From JBEKTW01 sp963727845 (GTDB taxonomy: Bacteria > Bacteroidota > Ignavibacteria > UBA10030 > SZUA-254): 64,000 nt of DNA. Of this stretch, positions 46,579-55,179 are shown in pieces. The stretch lies in assembly GCA_963727845.1 (NCBI GenBank), contig CAVSHI010000006.1, positions 1-64,000 on the forward strand. The letters are read 5' to 3'. The translations under genes and the position numbers were made by a program. The first letter of the stretch is position 1. Each line of letters begins with the position of its first letter. Under the pieces are notes generated by a model. That model was given only the letters and a program-made list of their open reading frames with translations, was not told the origin of the DNA and searched no databases.

Positions 46579-47832
46579 TTGTCTGCGAAGATTACATCTT
46601 GCCACGTTTCCGGACCCCTCAAGGGACTTCTCTTTCTCCTTGTGATAGTTTCGCTGAACGCCTGCACGCGCCACGTTGACCCGCATCGGATTGTCATCTG
46701 GCATCAGATGCGCGTGGACGAGCGCGAGATTCTCGAAGACCAGATGAACCAATTCATGAAACTCCACCCCGATGTCCGAGTTGAGGCCGTCTACAAGGAG
46801 ACCGAAGAATTGCGTTCCGGCTTCATTGTTGCCGCGATTGCAGGCCAGGGCCCCGATTTGGTGTACGGTCCATCCGACCAGGTCGGCCCGTTCCAGGTAA
46901 TGAACATCATCGTTCCTCTGGACACTCTTTTTGAAAAAGCGTGGCTGGATTCATTTAATCCCAAGGCGCTGACGTGGTACAAGGGACATCTCTACCAGAT
47001 TGCCGATAAGCTGGGGAATCATCTTACGCTTGTGTACAACAGGAAAATTGTCCAGAAACCGCCCGAGACGGATGTCGAGCTGATCGATCTGTGCAAGAAG
47101 CTCATGGTGTATAAAGACGGCAAGGTTGAGCGGTACGGTTTGGTCTGGAATTACACCGAGCCCTACTTCTACATACCGTTCCTGAGCGGTTTCGGGGGAT
47201 GGGTGATGAATGACAGCGGCGTCCCGACGCTTAACTCTGAGAGCAATATCGAAGGATTACAGTTTATCAAGGATCTCCGCGACAAGTACCAGATCATTCC
47301 TGCCGAAGCCGATTACAACGTCGCGGATGCGCTTTTCAAAGACGGGAAAGCGGCAATGATCATCAACGGTGATTGGTCCTGGTCGGGATACCGGAAATCG
47401 GGAATCGACATCGGGGTCGCGCCGCTTCCGAAAATCAGCAAGACCGGTCTGTGGTGTGCGCCGATGATTTCTCCGAAGGGATATTCGATCAACATCAATG
47501 TCCCCAGGGAAAAACTCCCGTTGATTGTGGAGTTCCTGAAATTCATGATGCAACCGGAGATTCAATTGCAGACGGCGAAGGCGCTCACAACAATGCCGAC
47601 GCGGACGTCGCTCTACGACGATCCGTTCATCAAAAACGACGACATTCTCATCAATTCGGAGAAACAAATCGAGCGGGGCAGACCGATGCCGGTTGTGCCT
47701 GAATTGCGCGCAATCTGGGATGCGATGAGGCCCAGTTACCAGGCCGTCCTTGGCGGTGCGATAACGCCGCGGCAGGCCGCTTATGACATGCAGATCACGG
47801 CAATACGAAAGATCGCGGAGATGAATGAGTAG
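46579..47832 (+). CDS. carbohydrate ABC transporter substrate-binding lipoprotein (MalE-like)
   Basis: The longest frame begins inside the amylase gene, so TTG 46579, 18 bases after the amylase stop, is taken as the start; it leads to the lipobox LLFLLVIVSLNAC. The rest is an extracellular solute-binding protein family 1: EDQMNQFMKLHPDVRVEAVYK, GQGPDLVYGPSDQ, WYKGHLYQIADKLGNHLTLVYN, PYFYIPFLSGFGGW and GKAAMIINGDWSW are typical of maltose/malto-oligosaccharide binders. It follows the amylases and precedes two permeases, so import of starch-derived oligosaccharides is likely. The start codon is uncertain because no ribosome site is clear. Confidence 0.88.
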   Translation: MSAKITSCHVSGPLKGLLFLLVIVSLNACTRHVDPHRIVIWHQMRVDEREILEDQMNQFMKLHPDVRVEAVYKETEELRSGFIVAAIAGQGPDLVYGPSDQVGPFQVMNIIVPLDTLFEKAWLDSFNPKALTWYKGHLYQIADKLGNHLTLVYNRKIVQKPPETDVELIDLCKKLMVYKDGKVERYGLVWNYTEPYFYIPFLSGFGGWVMNDSGVPTLNSESNIEGLQFIKDLRDKYQIIPAEADYNVADALFKDGKAAMIINGDWSWSGYRKSGIDIGVAPLPKISKTGLWCAPMISPKGYSININVPREKLPLIVEFLKFMMQPEIQLQTAKALTTMPTRTSLYDDPFIKNDDILINSEKQIERGRPMPVVPELRAIWDAMRPSYQAVLGGAITPRQAAYDMQITAIRKIAEMNE

Positions 47833-48052
47833 TTAGGTCGTTGAATAGTTGGGTAGTTAAGTAGTTGAGATAAAGAGATGCCAGAACATTTTTTAATTTT
47901 TCATTTTTAATTTTGAATTGTTAGCAAAAAGCTCAAGGCCAGAACCAGGAACTAATGACCTATGAATAATGAGCAACGAGTAAAGCCAAATGACTAATGA
48001 CCGATAACGAAGAACCAAGAACCAATAACCAAGAACGCTTCTTCACAATGAC
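47833..48052. repeat. degenerate short-unit repeat between the binding-protein and permease genes
   Basis: The gap is 220 bp with low-complexity units: TTGAATAGTTGGGTAGTTAAG (47842-47862, split as TTGAATAGTTG and GGTAGTTAAG), then ACTAATGACC and AATGACCGATAACGAAG, and GAACCAAGAACCAATAACC near the end. They resemble loosely iterated versions of AAGAACC and AATGACT. No gene or promoter is evident. Confidence 0.5.
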
Positions 48053-48946
48053 ATGAACAGAGTGTACCGAAATATTTTCATAGTGTTGTTTGTCGCGCCG
48101 GCGTTCCTTATCCTTTTCGGGGTCGTGTTCTATCCGTTTCTGTACAACGTCGTTATCTCCTTTTCCAATATGAACCTGAGCCATATCAAGGATTGGCATC
48201 TCATCGGGTTCAAACAATACGCCAAGGTGTTTACGGAGACCACGGAACCGAATTTTTATCAAATTTTCGTCAAGACGATCATCTGGACGGTGGTGAATGT
48301 TTTGTTCCATGTCGTGTTCGGCGTTTTCCTTGCGCTGCTGCTGAATCAGAAGATCCGAGGCCGATCGGTGTACCGGACGCTCCTAATCCTGCCATGGGCG
48401 ATTCCACAGTACATTGTTGCATTGACGTGGCGCGGAATGTTCAATTATGAGTACGGTTCCATTAATCTCGTCATCACAAAATATCTTCATTTGCCTGCGG
48501 TAGAATGGCTCAAGAGTCCGACCGAGGCATTTCTCGCCTGCATTTTCACAAATGTCTGGCTCGGCTTTCCGTTTATGATGGTTGTTGCGCTCGGGGCGCT
48601 CCAGAGTATCCCGCATGAATTGTATGAGGCCGCGGATATTGACGGGGCTTCCTGGTATCACAAATTGCGCAACATAACGCTTCCTCTCATTCGGCCTGTC
48701 ATGGTCCCGGCAATCACGCTGGGGATCGTGTGGACGTTCAATAATCTGAATATCGTTTGGCTGGTCAGCAATGCCGGCGAACCGTCCGACAAGACGCACA
48801 TTCTCGTCTCATTTGTGTACAAAGCCGCATTCAATCTGTACCGGTACGGGTATGCAGCGGCAATGTCGATGGTTATATTCTTCATTCTCCTGATCTTCAG
48901 TGTGGCATTCATGCGAAAAGCACGGGCCACGGAGGCGGCGTACTGA
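48053..48946 (+). CDS. carbohydrate ABC transporter permease, MalF-like
   Basis: 297 residues with about six membrane helices. APAFLILFGVVFYPFLYNVVISF opens the protein; the transporter motif EAADIDGASWYHKLRNITLPLIRP is the EAA loop that contacts the ATPase. VYRTLLILPWAIPQYIVALTWRGMFNYEYGSINL resembles MalF/UgpA permeases. It is inner-membrane and works with the MalG-like protein at 48996. The ATPase subunit (MalK/MsmK-type) is not in the window, so a shared ATPase elsewhere is likely, a common arrangement for sugar importers. Start ATG 48053 fits the hydrophobic leader. Confidence 0.92.
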   Translation: MNRVYRNIFIVLFVAPAFLILFGVVFYPFLYNVVISFSNMNLSHIKDWHLIGFKQYAKVFTETTEPNFYQIFVKTIIWTVVNVLFHVVFGVFLALLLNQKIRGRSVYRTLLILPWAIPQYIVALTWRGMFNYEYGSINLVITKYLHLPAVEWLKSPTEAFLACIFTNVWLGFPFMMVVALGALQSIPHELYEAADIDGASWYHKLRNITLPLIRPVMVPAITLGIVWTFNNLNIVWLVSNAGEPSDKTHILVSFVYKAAFNLYRYGYAAAMSMVIFFILLIFSVAFMRKARATEAAY

Positions 48947-48995
48947 TGATCTCGGATTGTGGAATGAGGATTGTGGATTACAAGAACTGACGAAG

Positions 48996-49838
48996 ATGAA
49001 AGCGAGAAAAATAAAAAGGCTCTCTGTCAGGATACTGACGCACATTATCCTTCTTGTGTTTGTTGTTATCGCGGTCTATCCCGTGCTTCAGGTCGTGACG
49101 ATTTCTTTGCGCCCTACGGATAAACTCCTCTCGACCTCCCTGGAGATCATTCCCCGCGGGGCGACACTGAGATCCTACGTGTCGCTCTTTACCGAACGGC
49201 CGTTCCTTCTCTGGGTAAGCAACAGCGCGCTCGTATCCGTTACCGTCACGCTCACCGGAGTCATCTTGGCGGCGATGGCCGGCTACGCATTTTCCCGGTT
49301 CAGCTTCATCGGCAAGAGGGCGGGATTGTTGAGCCTGCTCGTCACACAGATGTTTCCTGCCACGATGCTGCTGCTGCCGCTGTACATTATGTTGATTTAC
49401 TTCGGGTTGATCAACACCTATTTCGGCTTAATCGTCACGTACACGGCGACGGCGCTTCCATTTTGCATCTGGACGATGAAGGGATACTACGATACGATTC
49501 CAACAAGCCTCGAAGAAGCCGCCCGCATTGACGGGTGCAATCAATTCCAGGCATTCTACAAGATCATTTTGCCGCTCGCGGCCCCGGCACTGGTGATCAC
49601 CGGGTTGTTTTCGTTCATGACGGCGTGGTCGGAGTACATCGTTGCAGCTCAGATATTGCAGGATTCGGCGTTGTGGACTCTTCCGCTCGGGCTGAAGTCG
49701 TTTGAGTCCAACATGTCGACCGAGTGGGGATTGTACGGTGCGGCATCCCTCGTTGTGATGGTTCCGGTGGTTGTTCTGTTTCTTGTCCTGAGCCGGTGGC
49801 TGGTTTCCGGACTCACGCTCGGGAGCGTAAAGGGGTAG
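48996..49838 (+). CDS. carbohydrate ABC transporter permease, MalG-like
   Basis: 280 residues from ATG 48996, about 49 bases after the MalF-like stop; the longer frame begins inside that gene. Helices are clear (THIILLVFVVIAVYPVLQVV, LAAMAGYAFSRFSF) and the EAA loop is LEEAARIDGCNQFQAFYKIILPLAAP. The spacing between the two permeases is repeat-like (GATTGTGGAATGAGGATTGTGG). It completes the inner-membrane pore for malto-oligosaccharides with MalF. It stops 4 bases before the convergent esterase gene ends. Confidence 0.92.
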   Translation: MKARKIKRLSVRILTHIILLVFVVIAVYPVLQVVTISLRPTDKLLSTSLEIIPRGATLRSYVSLFTERPFLLWVSNSALVSVTVTLTGVILAAMAGYAFSRFSFIGKRAGLLSLLVTQMFPATMLLLPLYIMLIYFGLINTYFGLIVTYTATALPFCIWTMKGYYDTIPTSLEEAARIDGCNQFQAFYKIILPLAAPALVITGLFSFMTAWSEYIVAAQILQDSALWTLPLGLKSFESNMSTEWGLYGAASLVVMVPVVVLFLVLSRWLVSGLTLGSVKG

Positions 49839-49841
49839 GCC

Positions 49842-51035
49842 TCAACGGGCCGGAAAGAAGTACTCCAGAATCTCTCTGATTTTTGCCCGCCAGTTTGTCC
49901 AGTTATGCCCTTCGGGGAATTCCGCGTAGTGCACGCGGGCGCCTCTCCGCTCCAGCAAGTTGCTGACAAGCCTCGCTTCAATTTCGGTGTCGTGAATTGT
50001 TCCTGTTCCGATGTAGGCGTTGATATCGGCTTTTGAAATTGTCCGAAGGAGCTTGATGACCGCGCTATCGGCCTGGAAGTACGCCGGAGATTGCGCGGCA
50101 AAGTTAACGAATTGTTCCGGCTGTTTTAGCGCGATGTACGTTGCCATCAGACCTCCCATCGACGCCCCCATGATCGCGCGCTTGCCTGCCGAATCCAGTG
50201 CCAGGTAGTTCTTGTTGATGAACGGAATAAGCTCCTGTGACAGGAAAAGCAGGAATGTGTCGCTCGCCCCGTAATCCGACATGCGATAGTTCGTGGTGCT
50301 GTTGTGCAGGTCGGTTCGAGGGTCGACGAATATGCCGAGAACTGGCTCAATCTTATGCGCGGAGATCAGATTGTCGAGGACAATGTTCATCCTGCCCAGC
50401 GAGAGATATTCGCCTCCGTCAAGGACGTAGACTGCCGGGAGTCCTTTCCTTCCGGATTCGCCCGGGGGGACATAGACGAAGACCGGATGGGTCCGGTTCA
50501 AAATCTTGCTGACAAACCAGATCGTATCGATTCTTCCGTGGGGGACATTCTGGCTCTCCTCAATGTCTTTCGCCGGAATATACTCGGGCATCCACAGGTC
50601 CGAATTTTCTCCGAGTCCGCCAACTGACCGCAGCGGGTTCAGGGGATCAAGGATCCAGGTGCTGTCGACCCACAACTTGTACTCCACTCTGCCGTCGATC
50701 GGAATTTTTTCCTTACGCAAAAAGAGATCGGTCTCCTCGACGCGGTGCATCATCGCAGCGGAAGGATTCCAGTGGTTCAATTCACCCGGGACTGCCACGG
50801 CGTGGCCGTGCCCGCGGTAGAGAAAATACGCAGTGTTGCCCTCAACGACCGGAACTTTCGCATTGGCAAGATACTCTGTAATGAGTTGGGACCTTGAGAC
50901 ACTGTCGTGGGCTTCATGAAGTTTGGCGAGAAACGATTCGAACGATTGACCCGCCCCGCCGGGGGGGGCTTGCAGGTTGGAACCTTGAGCGATAGCGAGA
51001 AGCGATACGAACATCGCGAAAAGCCCTCTTATCAT
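49842..51035 (-). CDS. esterase of the enterochelin-esterase-like family with N-terminal CBM48-like domain
   Basis: 397 residues with a signal peptide to about residue 21. Residues about 65-140 (AVAVPGELNHWNPS, YKLWVDSTWILDP) look like a CBM48/E-set module; residues 165-395 are an alpha/beta hydrolase of the Esterase D type (PVFVYVPPGESGRKGLPAVYVLDG, IMGASMGG with nucleophile Ser292, EFPEGHNW with the probable catalytic His). The enzyme probably de-esterifies a carbohydrate or degrades a siderophore-like ester in the periplasm. Sharing a terminus with the MalG gene hints at glycan de-acylation, which is inference. Confidence 0.82.
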   Translation of the reverse strand: MIRGLFAMFVSLLAIAQGSNLQAPPGGAGQSFESFLAKLHEAHDSVSRSQLITEYLANAKVPVVEGNTAYFLYRGHGHAVAVPGELNHWNPSAAMMHRVEETDLFLRKEKIPIDGRVEYKLWVDSTWILDPLNPLRSVGGLGENSDLWMPEYIPAKDIEESQNVPHGRIDTIWFVSKILNRTHPVFVYVPPGESGRKGLPAVYVLDGGEYLSLGRMNIVLDNLISAHKIEPVLGIFVDPRTDLHNSTTNYRMSDYGASDTFLLFLSQELIPFINKNYLALDSAGKRAIMGASMGGLMATYIALKQPEQFVNFAAQSPAYFQADSAVIKLLRTISKADINAYIGTGTIHDTEIEARLVSNLLERRGARVHYAEFPEGHNWTNWRAKIREILEYFFPAR

Positions 51036-51226
51036 GGTTGGGTAATTATAGCAACTTCAGGATAGAAATGCAAGTGGTTCAGAATGCGTCGAGCGGGAAA
51101 TCGCTGTTTTCACTTCCGTGCTGGAAGTCTCGGGACCCATCGTGGAACGGTTTCGCGATAATCCTCGTACAACTGAGAACCTTCATCCCGTCCGGTCTCC
51201 ATGTGGGTTAACGGGAGCTCGCAGTA

Positions 51227-52384
51227 CTAGTAGAGGAACATCGGCTTTCCGAGCAGGTGGACGACTCTCGGACGGTAATGATCTTTGTCGTACAGCTCGT
51301 CCACGTCGACCCGCTTTTTGCCTTCTGTGATGATGTTCGCGGAGACGGTCGTGTATTTCCCGTCGCGTAACGCTACCATCCGGCCCGATTGCTTTTTCAG
51401 CAGGAGGTCGGTCGCAAGATATCCGTAGCTTGTCGAAACCATCCGGTCGAGTGCGTCGGGTTCGCCGCTGCGCATCAGGTACGCAAGCTGCTGGAAGATT
51501 GTCCTGACGCCCGATCGCGCTTCAATTTCCTTGCTTACGTAATCTCCGATGCCGCCGAGTTTTTTATGTCCGTAAGCGTCTGCCTCGCCCGACATGACCA
51601 TCTCTCCGCCCACCGGCTTCGCGCCTTCTGAAATTGTCATGATGGCGTAGTGGCTGGGATTGTTCGCCCGGTCATCGAGGAGGAATTTCACGAGCCTGTC
51701 GACATCAAATTCCACCTCTGAAATAATCGCGCGGTCGACACCGGCCAGGTAGGCTGAAATGAGCGACGTCTCGCCGGAATATCGCCCGAAGAGCTCGATG
51801 ACTGCGATGCGCTCGTGCGAGCCGGTGGGAGTGCGAAGGGAGTGGATGAAATCCACGCTTCGCGTTACCGCGGTCGAGAATCCGAGGCAGTAGTCTGTCC
51901 CGTATACATCGTTGTCCATCGTTTTTGGAATGCACACGACCGGAAAGCCTTCTTTGTGTAGCCGGACAGCGTAGCTCAGGGTATCGTCTCCGCCGATGGC
52001 GATCAGAGCGTCGAGCTTCAGATGTTCGAGCACCCGGAGTGCATGCTTTGTGCAATCGATGGGGCTGTCTTTGTCTGTCCCCCCAAATGTGGCTTTCAAG
52101 AACTCCGGCAGCTCCTTGGGTTTCACTTTCCCCGGGTTGGTACGCGACGTGTGAAGATAGGTGCCCCCGGTTCTGTCGATCGTTCTCGTATTTGATTTCG
52201 TCAAGGGTATGATATGTTGTTCCTGGGATTGTGGATCGTCGGGATCGAAATGCAGCAACCCGGCCCAGCCGCGCCTGAATCCGAACATCAGATGATCTTC
52301 ATCCGTGGCACGATAAACAGCCGCTTTGATACACGGGTTAAGCCCCGGTACGTCACCGCCGCCTGTTAATATTCCAATACGCAT
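51227..52384 (-). CDS. 6-phosphofructokinase, PPi-type active-site residues
   Basis: Phosphorylates fructose-6-phosphate in glycolysis. 385 residues starting MRIGILTGGGDVPGLN. The two positions that separate donors read Asp134 (GGDDT at 131) and Lys154 (PKTMDND at 153). ATP-dependent enzymes usually have Gly at both (GGDGS, PGTIDND), whereas PPi-dependent ones have Asp and Lys, so pyrophosphate is the predicted phosphoryl donor. The reaction with PPi is reversible, which fits a cell that also stores glycogen. It is separated from the DUF2127 gene by 120 bases. The 191-bp gap to the esterase gene is empty. Confidence 0.9.
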   Translation of the reverse strand: MRIGILTGGGDVPGLNPCIKAAVYRATDEDHLMFGFRRGWAGLLHFDPDDPQSQEQHIIPLTKSNTRTIDRTGGTYLHTSRTNPGKVKPKELPEFLKATFGGTDKDSPIDCTKHALRVLEHLKLDALIAIGGDDTLSYAVRLHKEGFPVVCIPKTMDNDVYGTDYCLGFSTAVTRSVDFIHSLRTPTGSHERIAVIELFGRYSGETSLISAYLAGVDRAIISEVEFDVDRLVKFLLDDRANNPSHYAIMTISEGAKPVGGEMVMSGEADAYGHKKLGGIGDYVSKEIEARSGVRTIFQQLAYLMRSGEPDALDRMVSTSYGYLATDLLLKKQSGRMVALRDGKYTTVSANIITEGKKRVDVDELYDKDHYRPRVVHLLGKPMFLY

Positions 52385-52504
52385 AAATTTCCTCTGTTAG
52401 TTAGTACTTTGTTTTCAAAAGATAGTGGATACTCGATGCAAAAGTGTGTGAACACGGTACCGAATAGAGGTTACCAACTGTAATTTAGCTTAAAATCGAG
52501 ACTT

Positions 52505-53035
52505 CTACAAATTGCCCGGTGAGTCGATCTTGAGTGCCAGCCTTCTGGCGAGATACCACACGATTGCGATATTCACAATTAATAGAACTGTCCTGGGTAT
52601 TCTTAGATGAATTGATACTTCATAGATTTCCGATGGTATAAGGAGAGCCGTCGTAGCCACGGTGAGGTATTCCGCCCACCGTTTTTTCATCAGCAACCCG
52701 ATGCCCTCGACGGTGAAGATCGTCGCGTAGACGAACGACCCGGCGCCGATCGCTTCGAGGTTCCGCGGGTCGAGCAGGGTGAGTTTCGTCATTAGCTTCT
52801 GAAGGTATCGATTCCCGGGGTCGACATGGATGAACGCCACCCATTTCCCGACCTCTTCTGCGATATCCCTGTTTACCAGACTCAGAGCTCCCACGGCCAC
52901 GATAGCCAACAGCACGGCTTTGAAAAGTTTGAAAAGCGCGATGAGGAAAATTACTCTGAAACTTTTGGCTGAAGATGGGTGAGAGTGAGATTCAATCCGT
53001 TGCTGGATCACGTTCATCCATTCGGCATCATTCAA
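52505..53035 (-). CDS. DUF2127 integral membrane protein
   Basis: 176 residues with about four membrane helices: FLIALFKLFKAVLLAIVAVGAL, the middle FVYATIFTVEGIGLLMKKRWAEYLTV, LLIPSEIYEVSIHLRI and VLLIVNIAIVWYLARRL. FKLFKAxLLxxVAxGA...VEGIGLLxKKRWAE is the DUF2127 pattern. The protein sits in the inner membrane; function is unknown. It is upstream of the phosphofructokinase gene on the same strand; its own 5' region abuts repeats at 53047-53084. Confidence 0.85.
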   Translation of the reverse strand: MNDAEWMNVIQQRIESHSHPSSAKSFRVIFLIALFKLFKAVLLAIVAVGALSLVNRDIAEEVGKWVAFIHVDPGNRYLQKLMTKLTLLDPRNLEAIGAGSFVYATIFTVEGIGLLMKKRWAEYLTVATTALLIPSEIYEVSIHLRIPRTVLLIVNIAIVWYLARRLALKIDSPGNL

Positions 53036-53046
53036 ATCATTCCTTT

Positions 53047-53084
53047 ATCAGCGTGATCAGCGGTCATCAGCGGTCTCAGCGGTC
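53047..53084. repeat. short direct repeats of ATCAGCGGTC
   Basis: ATCAGCGTG, ATCAGCGGTC, ATCAGCGGTC and TCAGCGGTC follow each other in the divergent gap between the DUF2127 and aldo/keto reductase genes. They could be a protein-binding array or a common intergenic repeat; the first unit is slightly degenerate. Confidence 0.7.
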
Positions 53085-53222
53085 AAATATACGGAAACAT
53101 TCTTTCGTTATCAATTTGACGGGAATTTGGCGGGATACCGGCGTGAGGGTTGTAATTAAACCCAAAGTTCAGTACATTTTCTAGGGCATTGTGTCTCGAC
53201 CGTTCATCGGAAGGAATATGAA

Positions 53223-54236
53223 ATGAAAATGAGGTTTCTCGGCAAAACGGGAATAAAGGTCTCGGAGTTGTGCTTCGGCACGATGACCTTCGGCGGCAGC
53301 GGCTACTGGAAGGTGATAGGGGAGCTCGGGCAAAAAGAAGCAGACAAACTTGTCGGAATGGCGCTGGATGGAGGAATAAACTTCTTTGACACGGCCGATG
53401 TTTACTCGGACGGAGTCTCCGAAGAATTGCTTGGCAAAGCCCTGGGGGTGAGGCGCAAAGATATCGTTCTGGCAACGAAGGTCCGGGGACGAACCGGTCC
53501 CGGTCCGAACGACATAGGCCTTTCCCGCCATCATATCATTGAGGGATGCCATGCCAGTCTGAAAAGACTCGGAACAGACCACATCGACCTTTATCAGGTG
53601 CACAGCTTCGACCCGTCCACTCCACTGGAAGAGACGCTTGGAGCGCTGGATGACCTGGTGCGACAGGGAAAAGTACGCTACATTGGCTGCTCGAATTACA
53701 GCGGCTGGCAGTTGATGAAAGCTCTCGCACTGTCCGAGAAGCGCAACCTCGAGCGCTTTGTTACTCTTCAGGCTTACTATTCACTCATTGCACGCGAGCT
53801 GGAGCATGAGCTGGTTCCCCTTTGCCTCGATCAGGGACTGGGGATCCTGCCGTGGAGTCCGCTGGGGGGTGGTTTTCTCACCGGCAAGTACCGCCGCGGA
53901 CAGCCGAGGCCCCAGGGTTCCCGCCGGAGCGACCCCGAACATCAGTTTCTCAGGTTCGATGAAGAAAAAGGATTTGATATCGTCGATGAACTCGACAGAA
54001 TATCAAAAGCGCACGGCGCCACGGTGACGCAGGCAGCTCTCAACTATCTCCTTCGGAAGCCCGCAGTTACCTCGATCGTTATCGGCGCACGCACGCCGGA
54101 GCAGCTCGCCGATGAGCTCAAAACTTCCGATTGGGACATGACGGCGGAGGAAGTTGCCCGGCTCGACGAGATGAGCAAGCCGCCCCGGGTCTATCCGTAC
54201 TGGATGCTGGAATTTGGCCGCCAGGAGCGCATGTGA
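53223..54236 (+). CDS. aldo/keto reductase
   Basis: NAD(P)H-dependent reductase of 337 residues, cytoplasmic. FLGKTGIKVSELCFGTMTFGG opens the barrel; GGINFFDTADVYSDG has the catalytic Asp and Tyr, VLATKVRG the Lys, and DLYQVHSFDP the His. The coenzyme-binding tail ends TSIVIGARTPEQLADELK. The substrate is unknown. The gene's last codon overlaps the GTG start of the ATP-grasp gene, and it heads the glycogen-synthesis group, which may be coincidental. Start ATG 53223 and a nearby in-frame ATG 53229 are both possible. Confidence 0.92.
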   Translation: MKMRFLGKTGIKVSELCFGTMTFGGSGYWKVIGELGQKEADKLVGMALDGGINFFDTADVYSDGVSEELLGKALGVRRKDIVLATKVRGRTGPGPNDIGLSRHHIIEGCHASLKRLGTDHIDLYQVHSFDPSTPLEETLGALDDLVRQGKVRYIGCSNYSGWQLMKALALSEKRNLERFVTLQAYYSLIARELEHELVPLCLDQGLGILPWSPLGGGFLTGKYRRGQPRPQGSRRSDPEHQFLRFDEEKGFDIVDELDRISKAHGATVTQAALNYLLRKPAVTSIVIGARTPEQLADELKTSDWDMTAEEVARLDEMSKPPRVYPYWMLEFGRQERM

Positions 54237-55174
54237 AACAGTACGATCTGGCAATCGCATGGAACTGGGAGTACGATGAAGACTACATCGGCGGCATTCA
54301 GCGGGAATGCGAACAACGGAGAGTATCAGTGTTGCAAATCAAGCCCGGGAACCTCAACGAAATATTGGAGAATCTTCGGAACGGAACCGTGGGCTTCCGC
54401 GCGCTTTATGACCGCGCCTCGGATGCCGACGAGGCATTCGTACCCCTTGTAACATTGCTTGGGCAGGATTCCGTTCGCGTTATTAACCCGCACGAACGGG
54501 TGCGGCCCGCGATCGATAAGGCAACGATGCACCTGGAATTCTTCGCCCACGGCCTTCATGTTCCCCAAACGATCATCCTCCCGCCGTACAACAAGAAAAT
54601 GCAGATTGAGATTGTGTTGTCGGAATTGGATGGTCTCGGAAAGCCATTCGTCATCAAGCCGGCCAATACAACCGGCGGAGGGACGGGCGTTGTGCTCAAC
54701 GCCCGGACAGTTCAGGATATTGTCGACGCTCGCCAGCATCACAAAGACGACAAGTACCTGCTCCAGAAAAAGATCGAGCCGGCAAACCTCGATGGGAAAC
54801 GAGCTTGGTTCCGCGTTTACTATGCCTTCGGAGAGATCATCCCATGCTGGTGGGACGATATCACGCACATGTACAGCCAGCTCGTTCAGACCGACGAGGA
54901 ACGATTCGGCCTCGGCCCTCTGCGCGATAGCATGCGGACCATCGAACAAATTTGTAAGCTCGATTTCTTTTCATCTGAAATCGCGATGACGACAGACAGG
55001 ACGTTCATCGTGGTCGATTACGTCAACGAGATTTGCGACATGCGCCTGCAATCGAAATTTCATAATGGCGCCCCCGATGCCGTGGTGAATCGCATCCAGA
55101 TGCTTCTCGCACTCGCGGTAGAACGACATGTACATAGTGAAACGCATCAGGAATTCATCGGACACAGCGGGTAG
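54233..55174 (+). CDS. ATP-grasp family protein of unknown role, in the glycogen gene cluster
   Basis: 313 residues from GTG 54233, preceded by AGGAG (54223-54227); it overlaps the upstream stop (ATGTGA), so the two are coupled. GKPFVIKPANTTGGGTGVVL is the ATP-grasp glycine-rich loop, with MHLEFFAHGLHVPQTI and a metal-binding-like FIVVDYVNEICDMR near the end. ATP-grasp enzymes join a carboxylate to an amine or thiol with ATP. What this one makes is unknown; it stands 5 bases before glgC, so a role in modifying a glycogen-linked or carbohydrate-linked metabolite is inferred. Confidence 0.75.
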   Translation: MKQYDLAIAWNWEYDEDYIGGIQRECEQRRVSVLQIKPGNLNEILENLRNGTVGFRALYDRASDADEAFVPLVTLLGQDSVRVINPHERVRPAIDKATMHLEFFAHGLHVPQTIILPPYNKKMQIEIVLSELDGLGKPFVIKPANTTGGGTGVVLNARTVQDIVDARQHHKDDKYLLQKKIEPANLDGKRAWFRVYYAFGEIIPCWWDDITHMYSQLVQTDEERFGLGPLRDSMRTIEQICKLDFFSSEIAMTTDRTFIVVDYVNEICDMRLQSKFHNGAPDAVVNRIQMLLALAVERHVHSETHQEFIGHSG

Positions 55175-55179
55175 CCGTC

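Noticed and set aside
47833..48052. Possible CRISPR array
   Set aside because: Units are 7-10 bases and degenerate, without uniform spacers or repeats; no cas genes are in the window.
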